DNA of 64,000 bases from Seriola aureovittata. Taxonomy: Eukaryota > Chordata > Actinopteri > Carangiformes > Carangidae. Numbering within the stretch: position 1 is the stretch's first letter; every line of letters starts with the position of its first letter. Of the stretch, positions 24,578 through 35,762 are shown piece after piece. The notes beneath the pieces were generated by a model. The model had not been told where the DNA came from. It saw nothing but the letters and a program-made list of their open reading frames with translations, and searched no databases. The position numbers and the translations under genes were made by a program. The stretch covers positions 19,756,492 to 19,820,491 of the forward strand of contig NC_079375.1 of the NCBI RefSeq assembly GCF_021018895.1, given 5' to 3'.

Positions 24578-25830
24578 GTAAGTGCCTTCACTGACACCAC
24601 ACTGGCTATTTGTGCTCACGCTGACTACAATCAGTTTATGTTGTTGTTTTAATACTGTCACATTGATTCAGTTAAACTCAAGCAGCATTTATCGTGGAGC
24701 ATGACAAGCTGAGACTGTTCCAAGAAAGATATTTCGTTTTATTTCTTTGAAGATGTTGCACTGTTTTAAGAACTGAGTAAAAGAAAAAATTCCAAACAAA
24801 ATACTTCATTGTGCTTTAGTAGTAGATGGTGAAAAAGTGTCATGTGAGCAGGATGAAGATGAGAAATGTGTGAGAGGAAGGTTGGGGCCCATCTCAAAGC
24901 CTTAAACATCAGTGTATGTTGTCCTCTAGTGGCTTAAAGTGGAACTGCACCAAGAACATGCCAATGAACAACAAAACATTCCCTTGTTATTCTTTCATAA
25001 TTCTTTATTTTTTTATTATTGTAATCATTATAATTACCCTGTTGTTGATTTGTTATTGTTTTAACTAAAAATGTATAAAGACATTTTCTGCTTTTTGAAA
25101 TTGGTGTCATCCTGTCATGATTTTTAACAGACAATTTTTACTCAGAAAATTTACTTAAAGCAGCACTTACAAACATCGGTCTGTCTTCTTTTCTTATCAC
25201 ACAGACTGAAGTTTAGGTGCGCTTTTATTCATGCATTTTTCTTATTGTCAAACTTGTCATCTGTAACATTATCTTCCTTTGAATCCTTGAGTGTCTGTCT
25301 AAATGCTCACTTTGCTTTTAACTGTGGTTTCACTTGTGTCAGTTTCCTGGTTCTGAATCTAAATGACTGCTTGAATTCAAATGAGAAATTGGCTTTTCAG
25401 AACCACCCACTACACAACACAGCATGTCTGTCATTTTTCTGCTTTAACTGTTTGGGTATACTACGCTGGCAGTCACACACTCGAGTCATTCTGGTCTACA
25501 ACTTGCTGCCACACAAACGGGTTGTGTTGTCACTAATGACAAGCTCAGAGGTGGATTCTGCGTGGTGAGAAAGTTTGTGTGAGTGTTGTCTCCCGTCGGC
25601 CTGGAGTAGTTAAAAACTCTCTCCCAAGCCATTGAACAACTTAATGTTACATTTTTAAGGGGTATTTCCAAAAGTAAAATTAAACGCATGTATAAAAAAA
25701 CACCACTGATGATCCTCCTAATCCACATAGAGGATTTTCAAAAGCCTAATTTTTTTTATTTATTTTTTTTTTTTCCCCAAGTTCAGTGAAACAAGTGAAC
25801 AAACGCAGAAAACGGTGACGTGAGAAGGTT

Positions 25831-26525
25831 TCAGACTTTGGTGACGTTCTTTATATTCAGAGTGAAATTCAGATTTGGTCCGGACCTCTGGATAATGTTT
25901 TGGAGCTGAAACACAAATCATTTTAAACTCATTATATTCAGGTCCCCGGTTCAGCGTGCAGTTAATAATTACACTATGATGTTAGACCATGCAGGCACAA
26001 TGAATACTGAATTGGTTTTAAGAATTTTTATCAAAGAAATAATGGACAGAATTGGAGATTAAACTAGCGAGTTACCTCTTGTAAGATCAGAGTAACTGTC
26101 CTTCCATTTAGCTCAAACCTGGACTGAACAGCTGTCTGAAGGATTGCCACAGCTGTGGGACAAATAAAAAGATGCTTAAATACATAATCATCAATCATGT
26201 CAGACTTCTAGGTGAATCATATTCCACAAGTTTAAAATGCACCTACTGTTGTTTATTGAATTAGACGTGGGAAGGACTGTTGTCTGGCTTGATTGTAGAA
26301 AGGGAGTAGTCGTCACTGGTGAAAGCCCCGGAGTAGAGGAGGTAAAGGGTGCTGGATAAACATTAAAATAAAGTAGACCACATTTGAAATCTAGGCAGTT
26401 TAAGTTACGAAAAAGCTCAATACATTTACTCACAGTAAACATATTAAAAAGAATCAGCGGTCGGAGCACTCACTTGACTGTGCAGCACACAAGGCCAAAC
26501 CAGAAAACAGGATCAGCAGCAGCAT
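25831..26525 (-). CDS. Uncharacterised small secreted, mucin-like protein, 102 aa (4 exons)
   Basis: I do not recognise this gene. Exons on the minus strand: 26525-26474, 26351-26247, 26152-26076 and 25905-25831. All three introns are short (122, 94 and 170 bases), GT-AG, and phases 1, 1, 0 join into one frame ending in TGA. Residues 1-15 form a compact signal peptide (MLLLILFSGLALCAA). Residues 16-50 are almost entirely Ser, Thr, Pro, Gln and Leu, like an O-glycosylated mucin stalk. Residues 53-102 contain hydrophobic alternations (FELNGRTVTLILQEL, then NFTLNIKNVTKV) suggesting a small folded domain. N-glycosylation sequons lie at N51, N91 and N98. The mature chain has no cysteine and no membrane anchor. 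The gene lies tail-in behind ccdc39 on the same strand. The C-terminal half is loosely reminiscent of SEA-type strands, but this is speculation. Confidence 0.7.
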
Positions 26526-26964
26526 GTTGAAGCTTTCTTTTTTCGTATTTTTAAAGAGTGTGAAATCTGTCATGGGAACGTGTTCCTTCTGCTCCCACAG
26601 AGCCCCTGGCTACTTTTGTTCTGTACAAGGAAATGACACCTTTTATTCAAAGGGTGTGGCCTATAAAAAAAACAAAAGATAACTCCTCAAAGAAATGTAT
26701 GGGCTGGAGTAACTCGAGCAGAAAAACAAGGTTAAAAAAAAAATCCTGTCAGAATAAGACTCTTTCTAAGGTTGTGATTTGTTTTATTATTTACCAGTGA
26801 AATACAAAGTTTACCAGCCGCTAAGTAACCAAACATGTTTTTGAAATATAGAAAAAGAACTGAAAAGGATTTTGCTGCTGCAGTTCCAAAACCTTTTGCT
26901 ATTAAATAGTTTTAGTTTAACTTAAAATAACCATAAATGAGTTGAGGCAGAGTTGTAGCTACTT

Positions 26965-26970
26965 TTTATT
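26965..26970 (-). terminator. Poly(A) signal for ccdc39 (AATAAA on minus strand)
   Basis: TTTATT on the plus strand reads AATAAA on the minus strand, 280 bases beyond the ccdc39 stop. Other TTTATT strings lie nearby, so the exact site is uncertain. Confidence 0.45.
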
Positions 26971-27249
26971 GAGATGTCTTTGAGTCAGAGAGGAACACGG
27001 ATCATGTTTCTAGTTCAATCTGTTCAGTCTGTCTACACTCTGTGGGCACACCCAGTTTTTTTTTTTTGTGATAATGGAGTCAGGATGCGTGACATTTACA
27101 TTAATAAATATAACTACAGTGAAATTAAGAATAATAAGATTTTTAACACATGAAAATACAGCATAACATCACACAACTATCCTCAACTATCAACCTCTCT
27201 TCACAACTTAAATAACATTTCAGAATAATGCGACAGTTATTCCGTGCAA

Positions 27250-30200
27250 CTATGGTTTTTTTAACTTCCTGCTGCTGTTGCTGCTGCTGCTGCTGCTTGC
27301 AGAACTGGAACGTCTGGAGGTGGTGAGAGGATCCACAGTCAGATCCAAGCCCAGTTCCACAGTCTTCAGTACGGGGGAATGAAGTGCAGAGGCCCTGGGG
27401 CTGCTGCTGGCTGAGGAGGCAGGAGACCTGTAACACAGAGTGAATATCTCATTCAGAAAGTTTCTTCACAATCAGTGTGGAGTGTCTTTCTCAGCCCCTA
27501 TTAACAAGAGACTTTAGTACACAATCAGCTGGTCAATTGACAACAAAACCCTCATCAATTCTCTGCAACAAGATTCCCTGGAGAAGAGGTTTTATCGAGG
27601 AAGTCTGACCTGAGAGAGGCAGAGCTGCTGGAAGAGCTTGTCTTGGAGCTGCGGTGGCTGGTCGGAGTGGAAGAAGGAGACGGAAGAGACAGATTGGCCT
27701 GAGAGAAACAGCAGAAAACAAGTTAAAGCCACTTTAAGCACTGAAATCCCTTTATTGACAGTAAAGCACAGCTGATCATGACTTAATGCTGAATATAAAT
27801 GCTTAATATAAAAATAATGCCGTGCCAACTATTTGATACCTGGAGGAAGTATTTCTCCAGCACTGATCTGAGATCAGGCCTGTCCTCCATGGCCTCATTC
27901 AGCATCTTATCGATACTCCTGTTGAATTCTTTCAACTCCCTCAGCTTAATGTCCTTTTCTTCAAAAGTCTCAGTCTTTGTGTTTTTCGCTGAGCGGATCT
28001 CTTTGGTCAGCTTAGAGCTCTGCAAACAGTAGGACAAAACAAAGTGAAAATATGATTACAGCAACCACTATACTGTATATAGTACGGGACACCTGCACTA
28101 TATATAGACTCACACATTCCTCCTTTACTGTTCAATGCCAGTGCATGATGTGCACAGCTTACACTGGGTTGTGTCCAACAAGATCAAACAAATCAGCCTG
28201 ATTTCCAAACAATTTAAGTGTTGCAATAATGAAAGACATTATGAATTGCTAGCCGAACTGGTGCAGGTGGACATCAAACCTGTTTTTTTGCCCTGTCAAT
28301 CTTCTCCTGCTGGGAAGAGATTTCTTTGTTCAGTTTAGTCATGAGTGATTGTTTGTGCTCCATCTTATCTTCCTCCACCTGCTCTTCTTGCAGCAGACTC
28401 TCCAAGGTATTGTTCATGTCCTGCAAATGGAGAGCGACACACAAAAACACTCACGTAAGCACACAAAAGCAAAGCGCACACAGATACAGAGATTCGTGCA
28501 CATTCACTGGATGACTCAGACAGATAGCGGTGCTGAGGGTTTTCTTTTACCTAATACTCTAACAGGAACACGACTCAATAACACAAGTTACAAATGGAAA
28601 AATTGATTTATGAATAGTTGGTGCAACCCAATCTAGAGCAAAGAGTATGATTTGTCATGGAGATTAACATGACAATGATGATTGTTTACTTTATACCATT
28701 AACTATTATGAACAAAAATCGTAATAATTGAGAAGAAGGCAACACATTTAATGTAAAAATAGGTTGACAATGGAGTTTAAGGTGTTTAAAATGTGTAGAA
28801 GATGTATTCTGAATGCAACACAAAGACATATTTTGTGTAATGGGAAATGAACTGTTATAAGTTGAGGTATTCAGTAGTCAGGAGGCTAATTGCTTTTTCT
28901 ACGTGGTCTGTTCAACACTGTCTAGAAACATGAATAACCTGTAAGTCCTGTTGGAGCTCCTGTATCTGTCTTTTCTTGTACTTTAGTGTCTCTTCAGCCG
29001 CCCTGAGCCGCTCTTCTAACTTCAGTTTTTCCTGGTATTCTGGGCCTAAGACAAAAAAAGACATAAATCACATAACTTCCTGCTATTGATCCCTCCTAAG
29101 AGTGTGGCTGCTGAGTTGCTGGTTTTATACGTACTCGATTCATTTACTTTGTTGAGGGATTTGCGAAAAGCTGAGTTGCTGTTGTTGAACAACTGGATGG
29201 TGTTTTCCAGAGCTATATTTTCCAGCTCTGTCCTGCATATTTTAGCATCTAGATTGTCTCCCTTCCGCTTGAGCTCCTCTTTCTCTTGTGCAGCCTGGTG
29301 AAAAGGACACGACAGCAGTCATTCAAAGTGCTGTTACAATCTCCAGTCAGCTTCAGCACAGTGTGTGTGTGTGCGTGTGTGTGTAGGTCTCACCTTTGTG
29401 ATATAGTAAGCCTGTGACTTCTCCTCTTCCCCCTCCGGAGCTGCCATTGAAAGTGTCACTACTTCAAAACGTTTCTTCATCATGTCGATCTTGGCCAGTT
29501 TCTCATTCAGTTCAGTACTGAAACAGAATCAGTCGCTAAATTAAGTGACACTGTTCTGTCAAAACCAGATGACGTAAAACACCACTGAAAGCAAAGTTGA
29601 AATATATATATATATATATATATATATATGGGATTTCAGGTAACAGTTGGGGTTTTTACTTGAGTCTCTGTCTCTCCTGCTCGCTGATCTTGAGCTGCTG
29701 GCTGAGCATTTCTCTGTAGACCCTGATCTCATCCTCCCGGTCTTTTATGGCTTTCTGCAGTTCCAGCTTCCTCTTCTCCAAAGACAGCACAGTGTCCGTC
29801 TTGTTGTATACCAGATCTCTACAACGCTTGAGCTCTATCTTCATGATATTATGCTCAACCATGTTGTCCTGATGAGGAACACACGAGGTCAACATCATAG
29901 TGCATGGGATTGATTTTCATACAGATAGTGCTTTCTTTCCTTTAGCTACATTACATAATATTTGCTATGTTTTTTGTGTAAATTCATTTAACATTGTCTT
30001 TAATATAGAACAATACTGACTTAAGTCTTAAGTTAAGATAGGAAGACTACATCCATCAGTGACTTACCTGTTTCCTGAGTCTGAGTCTCTTCAGCTCCTT
30101 TTCATTGGTACTACGGAGAAGAAAGAGCTCCTCTACCCTCTCGGTCAGATCTCTCTTTTGAGCTTCTGACTTTTCCATTTCTTTCCTCAAAAAGCGAATG

Positions 30201-30538
30201 TCATCCTGTCAGAGAGACAGAGACACATGTGAGGAGTAATATTACTCATTTTGTAGAATGATGAGATAACGAGCAGTAAGACTGACCTCAGACTCCTTGA
30301 GCGTGTTGGTTAGCATGTTCGCTGTCTTCTTCTTCTCTTCTAGGGCTTTGGTCAACTCTGTGATCTTCATGTCTAGGACTTTTCTTTCATCACCGTGAAT
30401 GTCACCCTCTAACCGTGCCAGTTTTCTACCCAGGCAGATGATCTTGGACTCCTATAGTGCAAGAAAGTGAGAGGGAAATTTGACTACTGCAGAGGTAGCA
30501 CTAGACTGGATAAAGCTGGGTTGTGTGATTGTAGATGG

Positions 30539-30575
<37 letters not shown>

Positions 30576-33500
30576 TTGGTAAGCTTGCCTGCCCATTAAT
30601 GGTCATTTGCTGTCTTATTAAGTCCTCCCCCAGTTTTCTGAGCTGGTTGTCCAGGTTGGTAATCATGGATTTGCTCCTCGAAACGTGGGACACAGAATCC
30701 TTCACCTTTGTCTTTGCAGCCTTCAAATGCTCCTTACGACGAAACAGCTCCAATCTGGAGTCACGCAGCTGGATATCCAGTTCCTTCAGCAAATCACAGG
30801 CCAACGCAGGGTTACAAAGTAGTATTTCAACACAAAGCTATCTCATTTTAAGCACAATATAAAACGGGCTTGTCATATGTTACAGTTGGGGGTCTTCAAC
30901 CAAAAGAAATCCCGCTGCATTTATATGATTTTATATAATATATATTTATTTTATCAACACTGACATACAGTAGTTGATATTTGGATTGTGTCCAAAAGCT
31001 ATAAGAAAAAGCAAATAGAAAATGATTAGTTCATGGTTCAGGATAGTGAGACTGCTCACCTTGATAGCCTGTTCCTCATCCTTAAGAAACTGGTCCATCT
31101 GGGCAGCTCTCTCCTCCTCACTAAGGGCAGTCTGAGTTACAACTTTGAGCTTCTCCTCCAGCGCAGCATTGTACGCCTTGGCCTCTTTGAGTCTACAGCG
31201 AACACATATACAGACAGAGGATGTGTATAAAGCACGGGAGTGAAAATGTATTGATAGAGACACGTTGTAAGACTTCACTCACTTGTTTTTGTTATCCTCT
31301 ACGTCTTTCTTCATTCTGGATATGTTGGACGTCGCAGACTCCACGTCGGACGTCGCTCTGTCCAGTGTGCCCTTGCAAGTAGCCAGCTGCAAGACACATG
31401 AGAATCAATTTACTCACTCTTAAAATATGATAGATTAGGATTGATAAAATACTTATGAGATGTAACATGTGAATGTAATGTAACTGTAACATTCTTTGAG
31501 TACACATTCGACTATGGCCAAAGTCCTTTGACGAGCAGACCTCATCCTGAAGCCTGATGCAGTTATTTTCCTGCTCCTTCAAATCCTGTCGCAGTTTTAC
31601 AGCTTGTCGGTTGGCTACGCTTATCTTCCTCTCAGTTTCCCTGTTGTTATTCCTCTGGGTATCCAGCAAGTGCTTCCTCTCCATAATGGTGGCATTCTTT
31701 TCCCTGATGTTCTGGTTGGCCTGTGCAAGTTGCTGGATGGATGAAGGAACAGGATAGGAATACAAAAACAGAGTGTTACTAAAGTGCACTGCTCAGTTTG
31801 CTTTCACATTCTGGCAGCTTTTGTTGTTCAGAAGTTAATATGTGCTGGTTTGAGTCAGCATGTCTTTTATCAGCAGAAAAGCAAGGTCACAGACTTTACC
31901 AGTGCACACTGCTGCATCTCAGTGTCACGTTGCTTCATCTGTTTGATGGTGTTTTCCCACTGGTGGATGAGCTGCTGTGTCTCCAGGTGGGCCTGCTGCA
32001 AATTCTCTGTAGTCTTATCCAAAGCAATCTGTTAAAAAAAAGCAGTGAATTTTTTTTTCAAACACTGTGTAATACTTATACCCCCACAGGGCTAGTAGTC
32101 AAGGACAATATCGTATAGATCTGAATTTATACTTATGTAATTCAGTACAATAAGGTAGTTGACGTATAGGAACGCAATGGGTTACATTGTCACATTTGTT
32201 TGCAGACATCCTGAGGGATGTGTATTTCAATTTCAATTTCAAACTTCAGTTCCTGTCATCCGTCTCACAACAAAGCAATTTCTTTCCTTCTCTAAAATAC
32301 CATATGATCGTGATGCGTTTGATTTCTTGCAATGAATGCAAGCTGGACTTTGGCTCTGAAAAAAAAAATGGAAATGTCATAGCCACATAAAGAGTGACAA
32401 TGTGCAGTTTTTTCTTGCCGTACCTGTGCAGATATAGTCTCAGTCAACTCCTTGTCAAGTGCTTTGCGCTTTTCATTGGCTTCCAGTGTCTTCTTCTCTA
32501 AAGCCAGAGTGAGTGACTGTATGAAGAGATTACAAAGCTATTAGCTCAGGAAGAGTCAGAGTTGTAAAGGGCAGTTTAGTTTTATTGTAACTGCTGCTGC
32601 AGACAGAATGTAGAGCTTATAGATACTTTTTTTTCATGTTTTCTCTTTACCTTGATCCTCTGCTCATCTTGCTGGGCATACTTAATGATGGCCATTGTGT
32701 CCTCGTCTTTGCAGGCTGACTCCTCCAAAAAGACATCCATGGTCTGCTGGTCCCAGTTCATCTGGTTCCTAAACTCCTCTAGCTTCTGTTTGGTCTTGAA
32801 GATGTGGTTCTGAGGATATGGACAAAGGTTAGCACATTTAAAGTAGCAATTTGGCCCCAACAGATGCTGTATAATTGTTTCTGTTGTCATGCTGTGAATG
32901 GTATAGACCTCTAGCATGTTTCTCCTCTCTGCTAAAGATCGGAGCTCATTCTCCATCTTAGTAGTCTCCTGTGCCAGTCGACCTGTCTCCCTCTCTGTAA
33001 CGGCTGTGAGGTGTTTCTCCAACTCATGTTCTCTTTCCTTGGCCTTGAACAGAGCCTAAGTGCAGGAAAATCAAAATGAGAAATTTGCAACATATCCTGA
33101 CACTCTGACTATAACCTAATTACCAGAAAAGATGCACATCTGTCTGACACATGATAAATAAACAACGTATTCTGATATACCTACCTCAGTATTTCCCAGC
33201 TCTTGTTGGCCATTTTTGACGAATTCAGTCATTAACTGCTTTTGATCCTTGTTTCTCTCAAGTTTGTTTTCCAGTTGCACCAGCTCATATTCTTTTTTAT
33301 GAATCTGTAGTTGAGGAAGTCATCAGATTACAGTCATAGCATACATGACATACCATCTGCAGTATGTTTGTTCTTGTGAGCTGGCTAAAAATGGTGTCAG
33401 TCACTGTATGCAGTAACAAACATTTGTCTCGAACTGGTACATGTACAGATTTACCGTTTTAAAAAATTAAAAGTTAAAAGCCATCACAAAACATGTCATT

Positions 33501-34119
33501 AGTGCAGTAGAAAACAATTGAGAAAATAGCAAAAAAATAAATATGTATACATTCAGCACATAAAAATGTAATACAGGAACCAAAGACAAATTTTAAAAGC
33601 TTATATCTGTCAGGAAGGAAATTTCTCCATCTGGTCATATTGTAGCAGGTGTTATGTTGTTGTAACTTTTGTTGTGTGTAGGAATCCCATTTGGGATGGG
33701 CCAGGTGTTTAGCATAAAATAAAATTATCATGTGGCTAAACTAGTACATATTAATTTTGTTACAGTAAATTAGCCAGTTGACTAAAAGCAATGAAACCTG
33801 TATTTTATTTATAACCTCATAGTCATTTTTGACGATTCATAAATTCCTAAAGTTATTTTGGGATAGCTTAGAGTCTGGATCTCAAATGCCAAACATCCAG
33901 CTAAACTAGCTTGGCCACGTTGATTAACTCGCAGCACTATCAATTAACTCGGCAACCATTACTAAGATAAACTATTCATTAGTTTTGTCACAAATGGTAG
34001 CCGTAATTTTCCATACTCACCTCCTCTATCAAAGCCTTGTTTTCAACATTGGGTTCAGGAATGGCGAAGTGCTCATCCCAGCCAATCTCAGATAAAACCG
34101 TATCAGGAAGATTCGACAT
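27250..34119 (-). CDS. ccdc39: Coiled-coil domain-containing protein 39, axonemal ruler (20 coding exons)
   Basis: CCDC39 forms with CCDC40 the 96-nm ruler along axonemal doublets and is needed for inner dynein arms and the nexin-dynein regulatory complex. Exons (minus): 34119-34021, 33304-33185, 33055-32909, 32809-32651, 32516-32424, 32028-31900, 31732-31541, 31386-31283, 31192-31060, 30783-30589, 30451-30287, 30205-30068, 29868-29660, 29517-29394, 29294-29135, 29045-28939, 28420-28280, 28019-27840, 27698-27610 and 27427-27250. They sum to 953 codons plus stop, against 941 in human. The N-terminus ([22 protein letters not shown]) matches human, heptad-rich coiled coil fills most of the length, the CCDC39 signature [20 protein letters not shown] lies in exon 18, and the last two exons give the Ser-rich tail. 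The intron after exon 10 appears to be GC-AG, and exon 10 uses an AAG acceptor, the least certain junction. The start ATG follows an RFX-type X-box by about 130 bases. Confidence 0.93.
29602..29629. repeat. (AT)n microsatellite in ccdc39 intron
   Basis: Fourteen AT units in the intron between the exons at 29660-29868 and 29394-29517. A GT-rich run also occurs at about 29360-29385 in the next intron. Confidence 0.9.
30541..30571. repeat. (GT)n microsatellite beside the GC donor of ccdc39 intron 10
   Basis: About 15 GT units on the plus strand, so (AC)n in the ccdc39 transcript, starting 17 bases into a 137-base intron. Because it fills much of that short intron, length changes here could affect splicing. 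Confidence 0.9.
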
Positions 34120-34245
34120 TTTCCTGCAGAGTTTGACGAAGCCTCTTCAAAGTAACAAAAGAATAATCCAGAGTGATAACTGCTGTCGATTTCTGTTTCT
34201 ACAGTTTGCTGCGAAACTGCTGAAGCCGCTGTTTGTCTGTTGTCA

Positions 34246-34260
34246 GTCGCCCTTAGCAAC
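34246..34260. promoter_or_regulatory. RFX X-box upstream of ccdc39
   Basis: GTCGCCCTTAGCAAC matches the X-box consensus GTNRCC-N(0-3)-RGYAAC at every fixed position. It lies 127 bases upstream of the ccdc39 start codon. RFX factors drive motile-cilium genes through such imperfect inverted repeats, which suits CCDC39. Binding is inferred, not shown. Confidence 0.75.
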
Positions 34261-35762
34261 CACACGTTCCCTTCAATGTTGTTGCCACGAGGAGGCAGCG
34301 CGAGACCACTAAGAACACTGCCGCACGGTGCGTAACCAGTCCTGTCCGTTGGACTGCAGGGGGCTTTTCTACATCTCACGGAAGTTAATAAACCGCCAAA
34401 AATATCCAACATGGAAGTTACAAATTCTACACAACATGTGTAATACTCAAGGTAACTCAAAATGTAGTAAACAAAGATGCAGTCTAAAGAGTGTATGTTG
34501 AAATGAACATAAAAGTGACTACCAATACCTCAATTTATATATATTGATCTCCCTGAAGGCAAAACTAATCATTTATGTTTTCTTTTGTGAGAAAGAACTT
34601 ATTTGACATACCCACATTTCTTCTTGTCTAAGACTCCCTTTAGATGTGAAACATAGAGCTCTGGACTTTGGAAAGACTTGTCAGTGGCACCATCTAATTT
34701 CCAGTCATTTAAGTTTATGGGACTTTAAAAAAAATAAATAAAAAATAGGTCTTGATTATTTCACTGTCAGCATTTCAGATTGATCACTTGGACTTAGTTT
34801 ATCCTTTCATGGATATAACATTTGTGTAGTCTCTTATTAAGTGGGCCACTTCTTCAATTTTCTTTTAAGACCTGTGTCAACATTCATCTTAAAAACTCAA
34901 TTACACAATCTTCTCCACATTGAAAAAAAATGTAATAGTTGAGGACAAATTACCTGCTTATCATAAACCATGACCTCTACAAAACCATCAACAAAAGAGT
35001 ATTTGTATTGCAGTCAGAGGAACAAACAACTTCTATTTTGGATAGCATTTGACCTAATTTAACACAAAACATTATTCAGTTTTATGAAAGAACCTACACG
35101 GTTCCTAAAATATAACAACCTCCAGTATTCATTATCCAATGGCTACTGAGACTAATTTCTCAATGCTTAACCTTTATCTATTCATTTTTAATACAGAAAT
35201 ACACAGAGGCTTGCCAACTTTAAAGATACCAAATTGAAACATTTATTTTATCTTTATACATTTGTGTTTAAACAAACAGCATTATGCTTAAAAAATTACA
35301 ATCAATGTTTTATACTGACTTGTCACACAAATGTATTGTAAAACAAAAGCAAAATCAGGAATGCACACAAGTGTTAAAATTCAATATTTAAGGATTGACA
35401 TCTCCTCTCGAATCCTCCAATTTACATTACAATTCAAAGTTGTGTCTATCTACCTGCTTTTGAGCCAAACCTCGTGGGCAAAGATGGTGGCTCCTCTGTA
35501 GTTGGCTTGAGCACACACAAAAAAGCCCAATACTTTAGATAAAAGTTCCAAACCACAACAAGCTGACCAACAAAGAGAGATGCCTTTTTATATATGTACA
35601 TACACACACACATATATAAAGTCTCTGCTGTGTAAAATATTTCAGTCCTGAGGGTTGAAAAGGCAACATAGTTCTCAGCTCAGTGTGGTCCCCTTGTCCT
35701 CCTTTCACTGCACTCTATTTTGTAGAAAACTCACATGGATGCTCCTTCAGTGAGAGCAGCCC
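34261..35762. other. Interval between ccdc39 5' end and dcun1d1 stop
   Basis: After the X-box the sequence is AT-rich. It contains the displaced dcun1d1 exon fragment at 34618-34709. From about 35240 on it is the probable dcun1d1 3' UTR: a TTTATTTTA string near 35242 reads as a poly(A) signal on the minus strand. A short CA/TA run occurs near 35595. No other coding signal was found. Confidence 0.5.
34618..34709 (-). pseudogene. Displaced partial copy of dcun1d1 exon 2
   Basis: This 92-base block aligns without gaps to 37306-37397 inside dcun1d1 exon 2, with five mismatches by my count (about 95 percent). On the minus strand it still reads NDWKLDGATDKSFQSPELYV and onward to DKKK, with three amino-acid changes and two silent ones, and then runs into unrelated sequence and a stop. 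Homology ends abruptly on both sides, within exon 2 rather than at its splice sites. It lies about 1 kb beyond the dcun1d1 stop codon, in the same orientation. It is best read as a fragmentary duplication, not a functional exon. Confidence 0.85.

Larger units (their letters stand above)
21098..25830. other. Repeat-rich interval between the two small secreted-protein genes
   Basis: The start should contain the promoter of the minus-strand 162-aa gene. TTTTAAG-like sequence near 21186-21192 (minus strand CCTTTTAAGCCC) is a weak TATA candidate about 90 bases upstream of the ATG. The interval also holds an inverted-repeat element at 21942-22558, palindromes at 23538-23567 and 23584-23619, and an orphan candidate exon at 24407-24577. 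I found no other exon that extends a frame. Confidence 0.5.

Noticed and set aside
26541..26556. Hormone-response-like palindrome GGGAACGTGTTCC upstream of the 102-aa gene
   Set aside because: The half-site spacing is wrong for a glucocorticoid or androgen element, and it does not fit a STAT site either.
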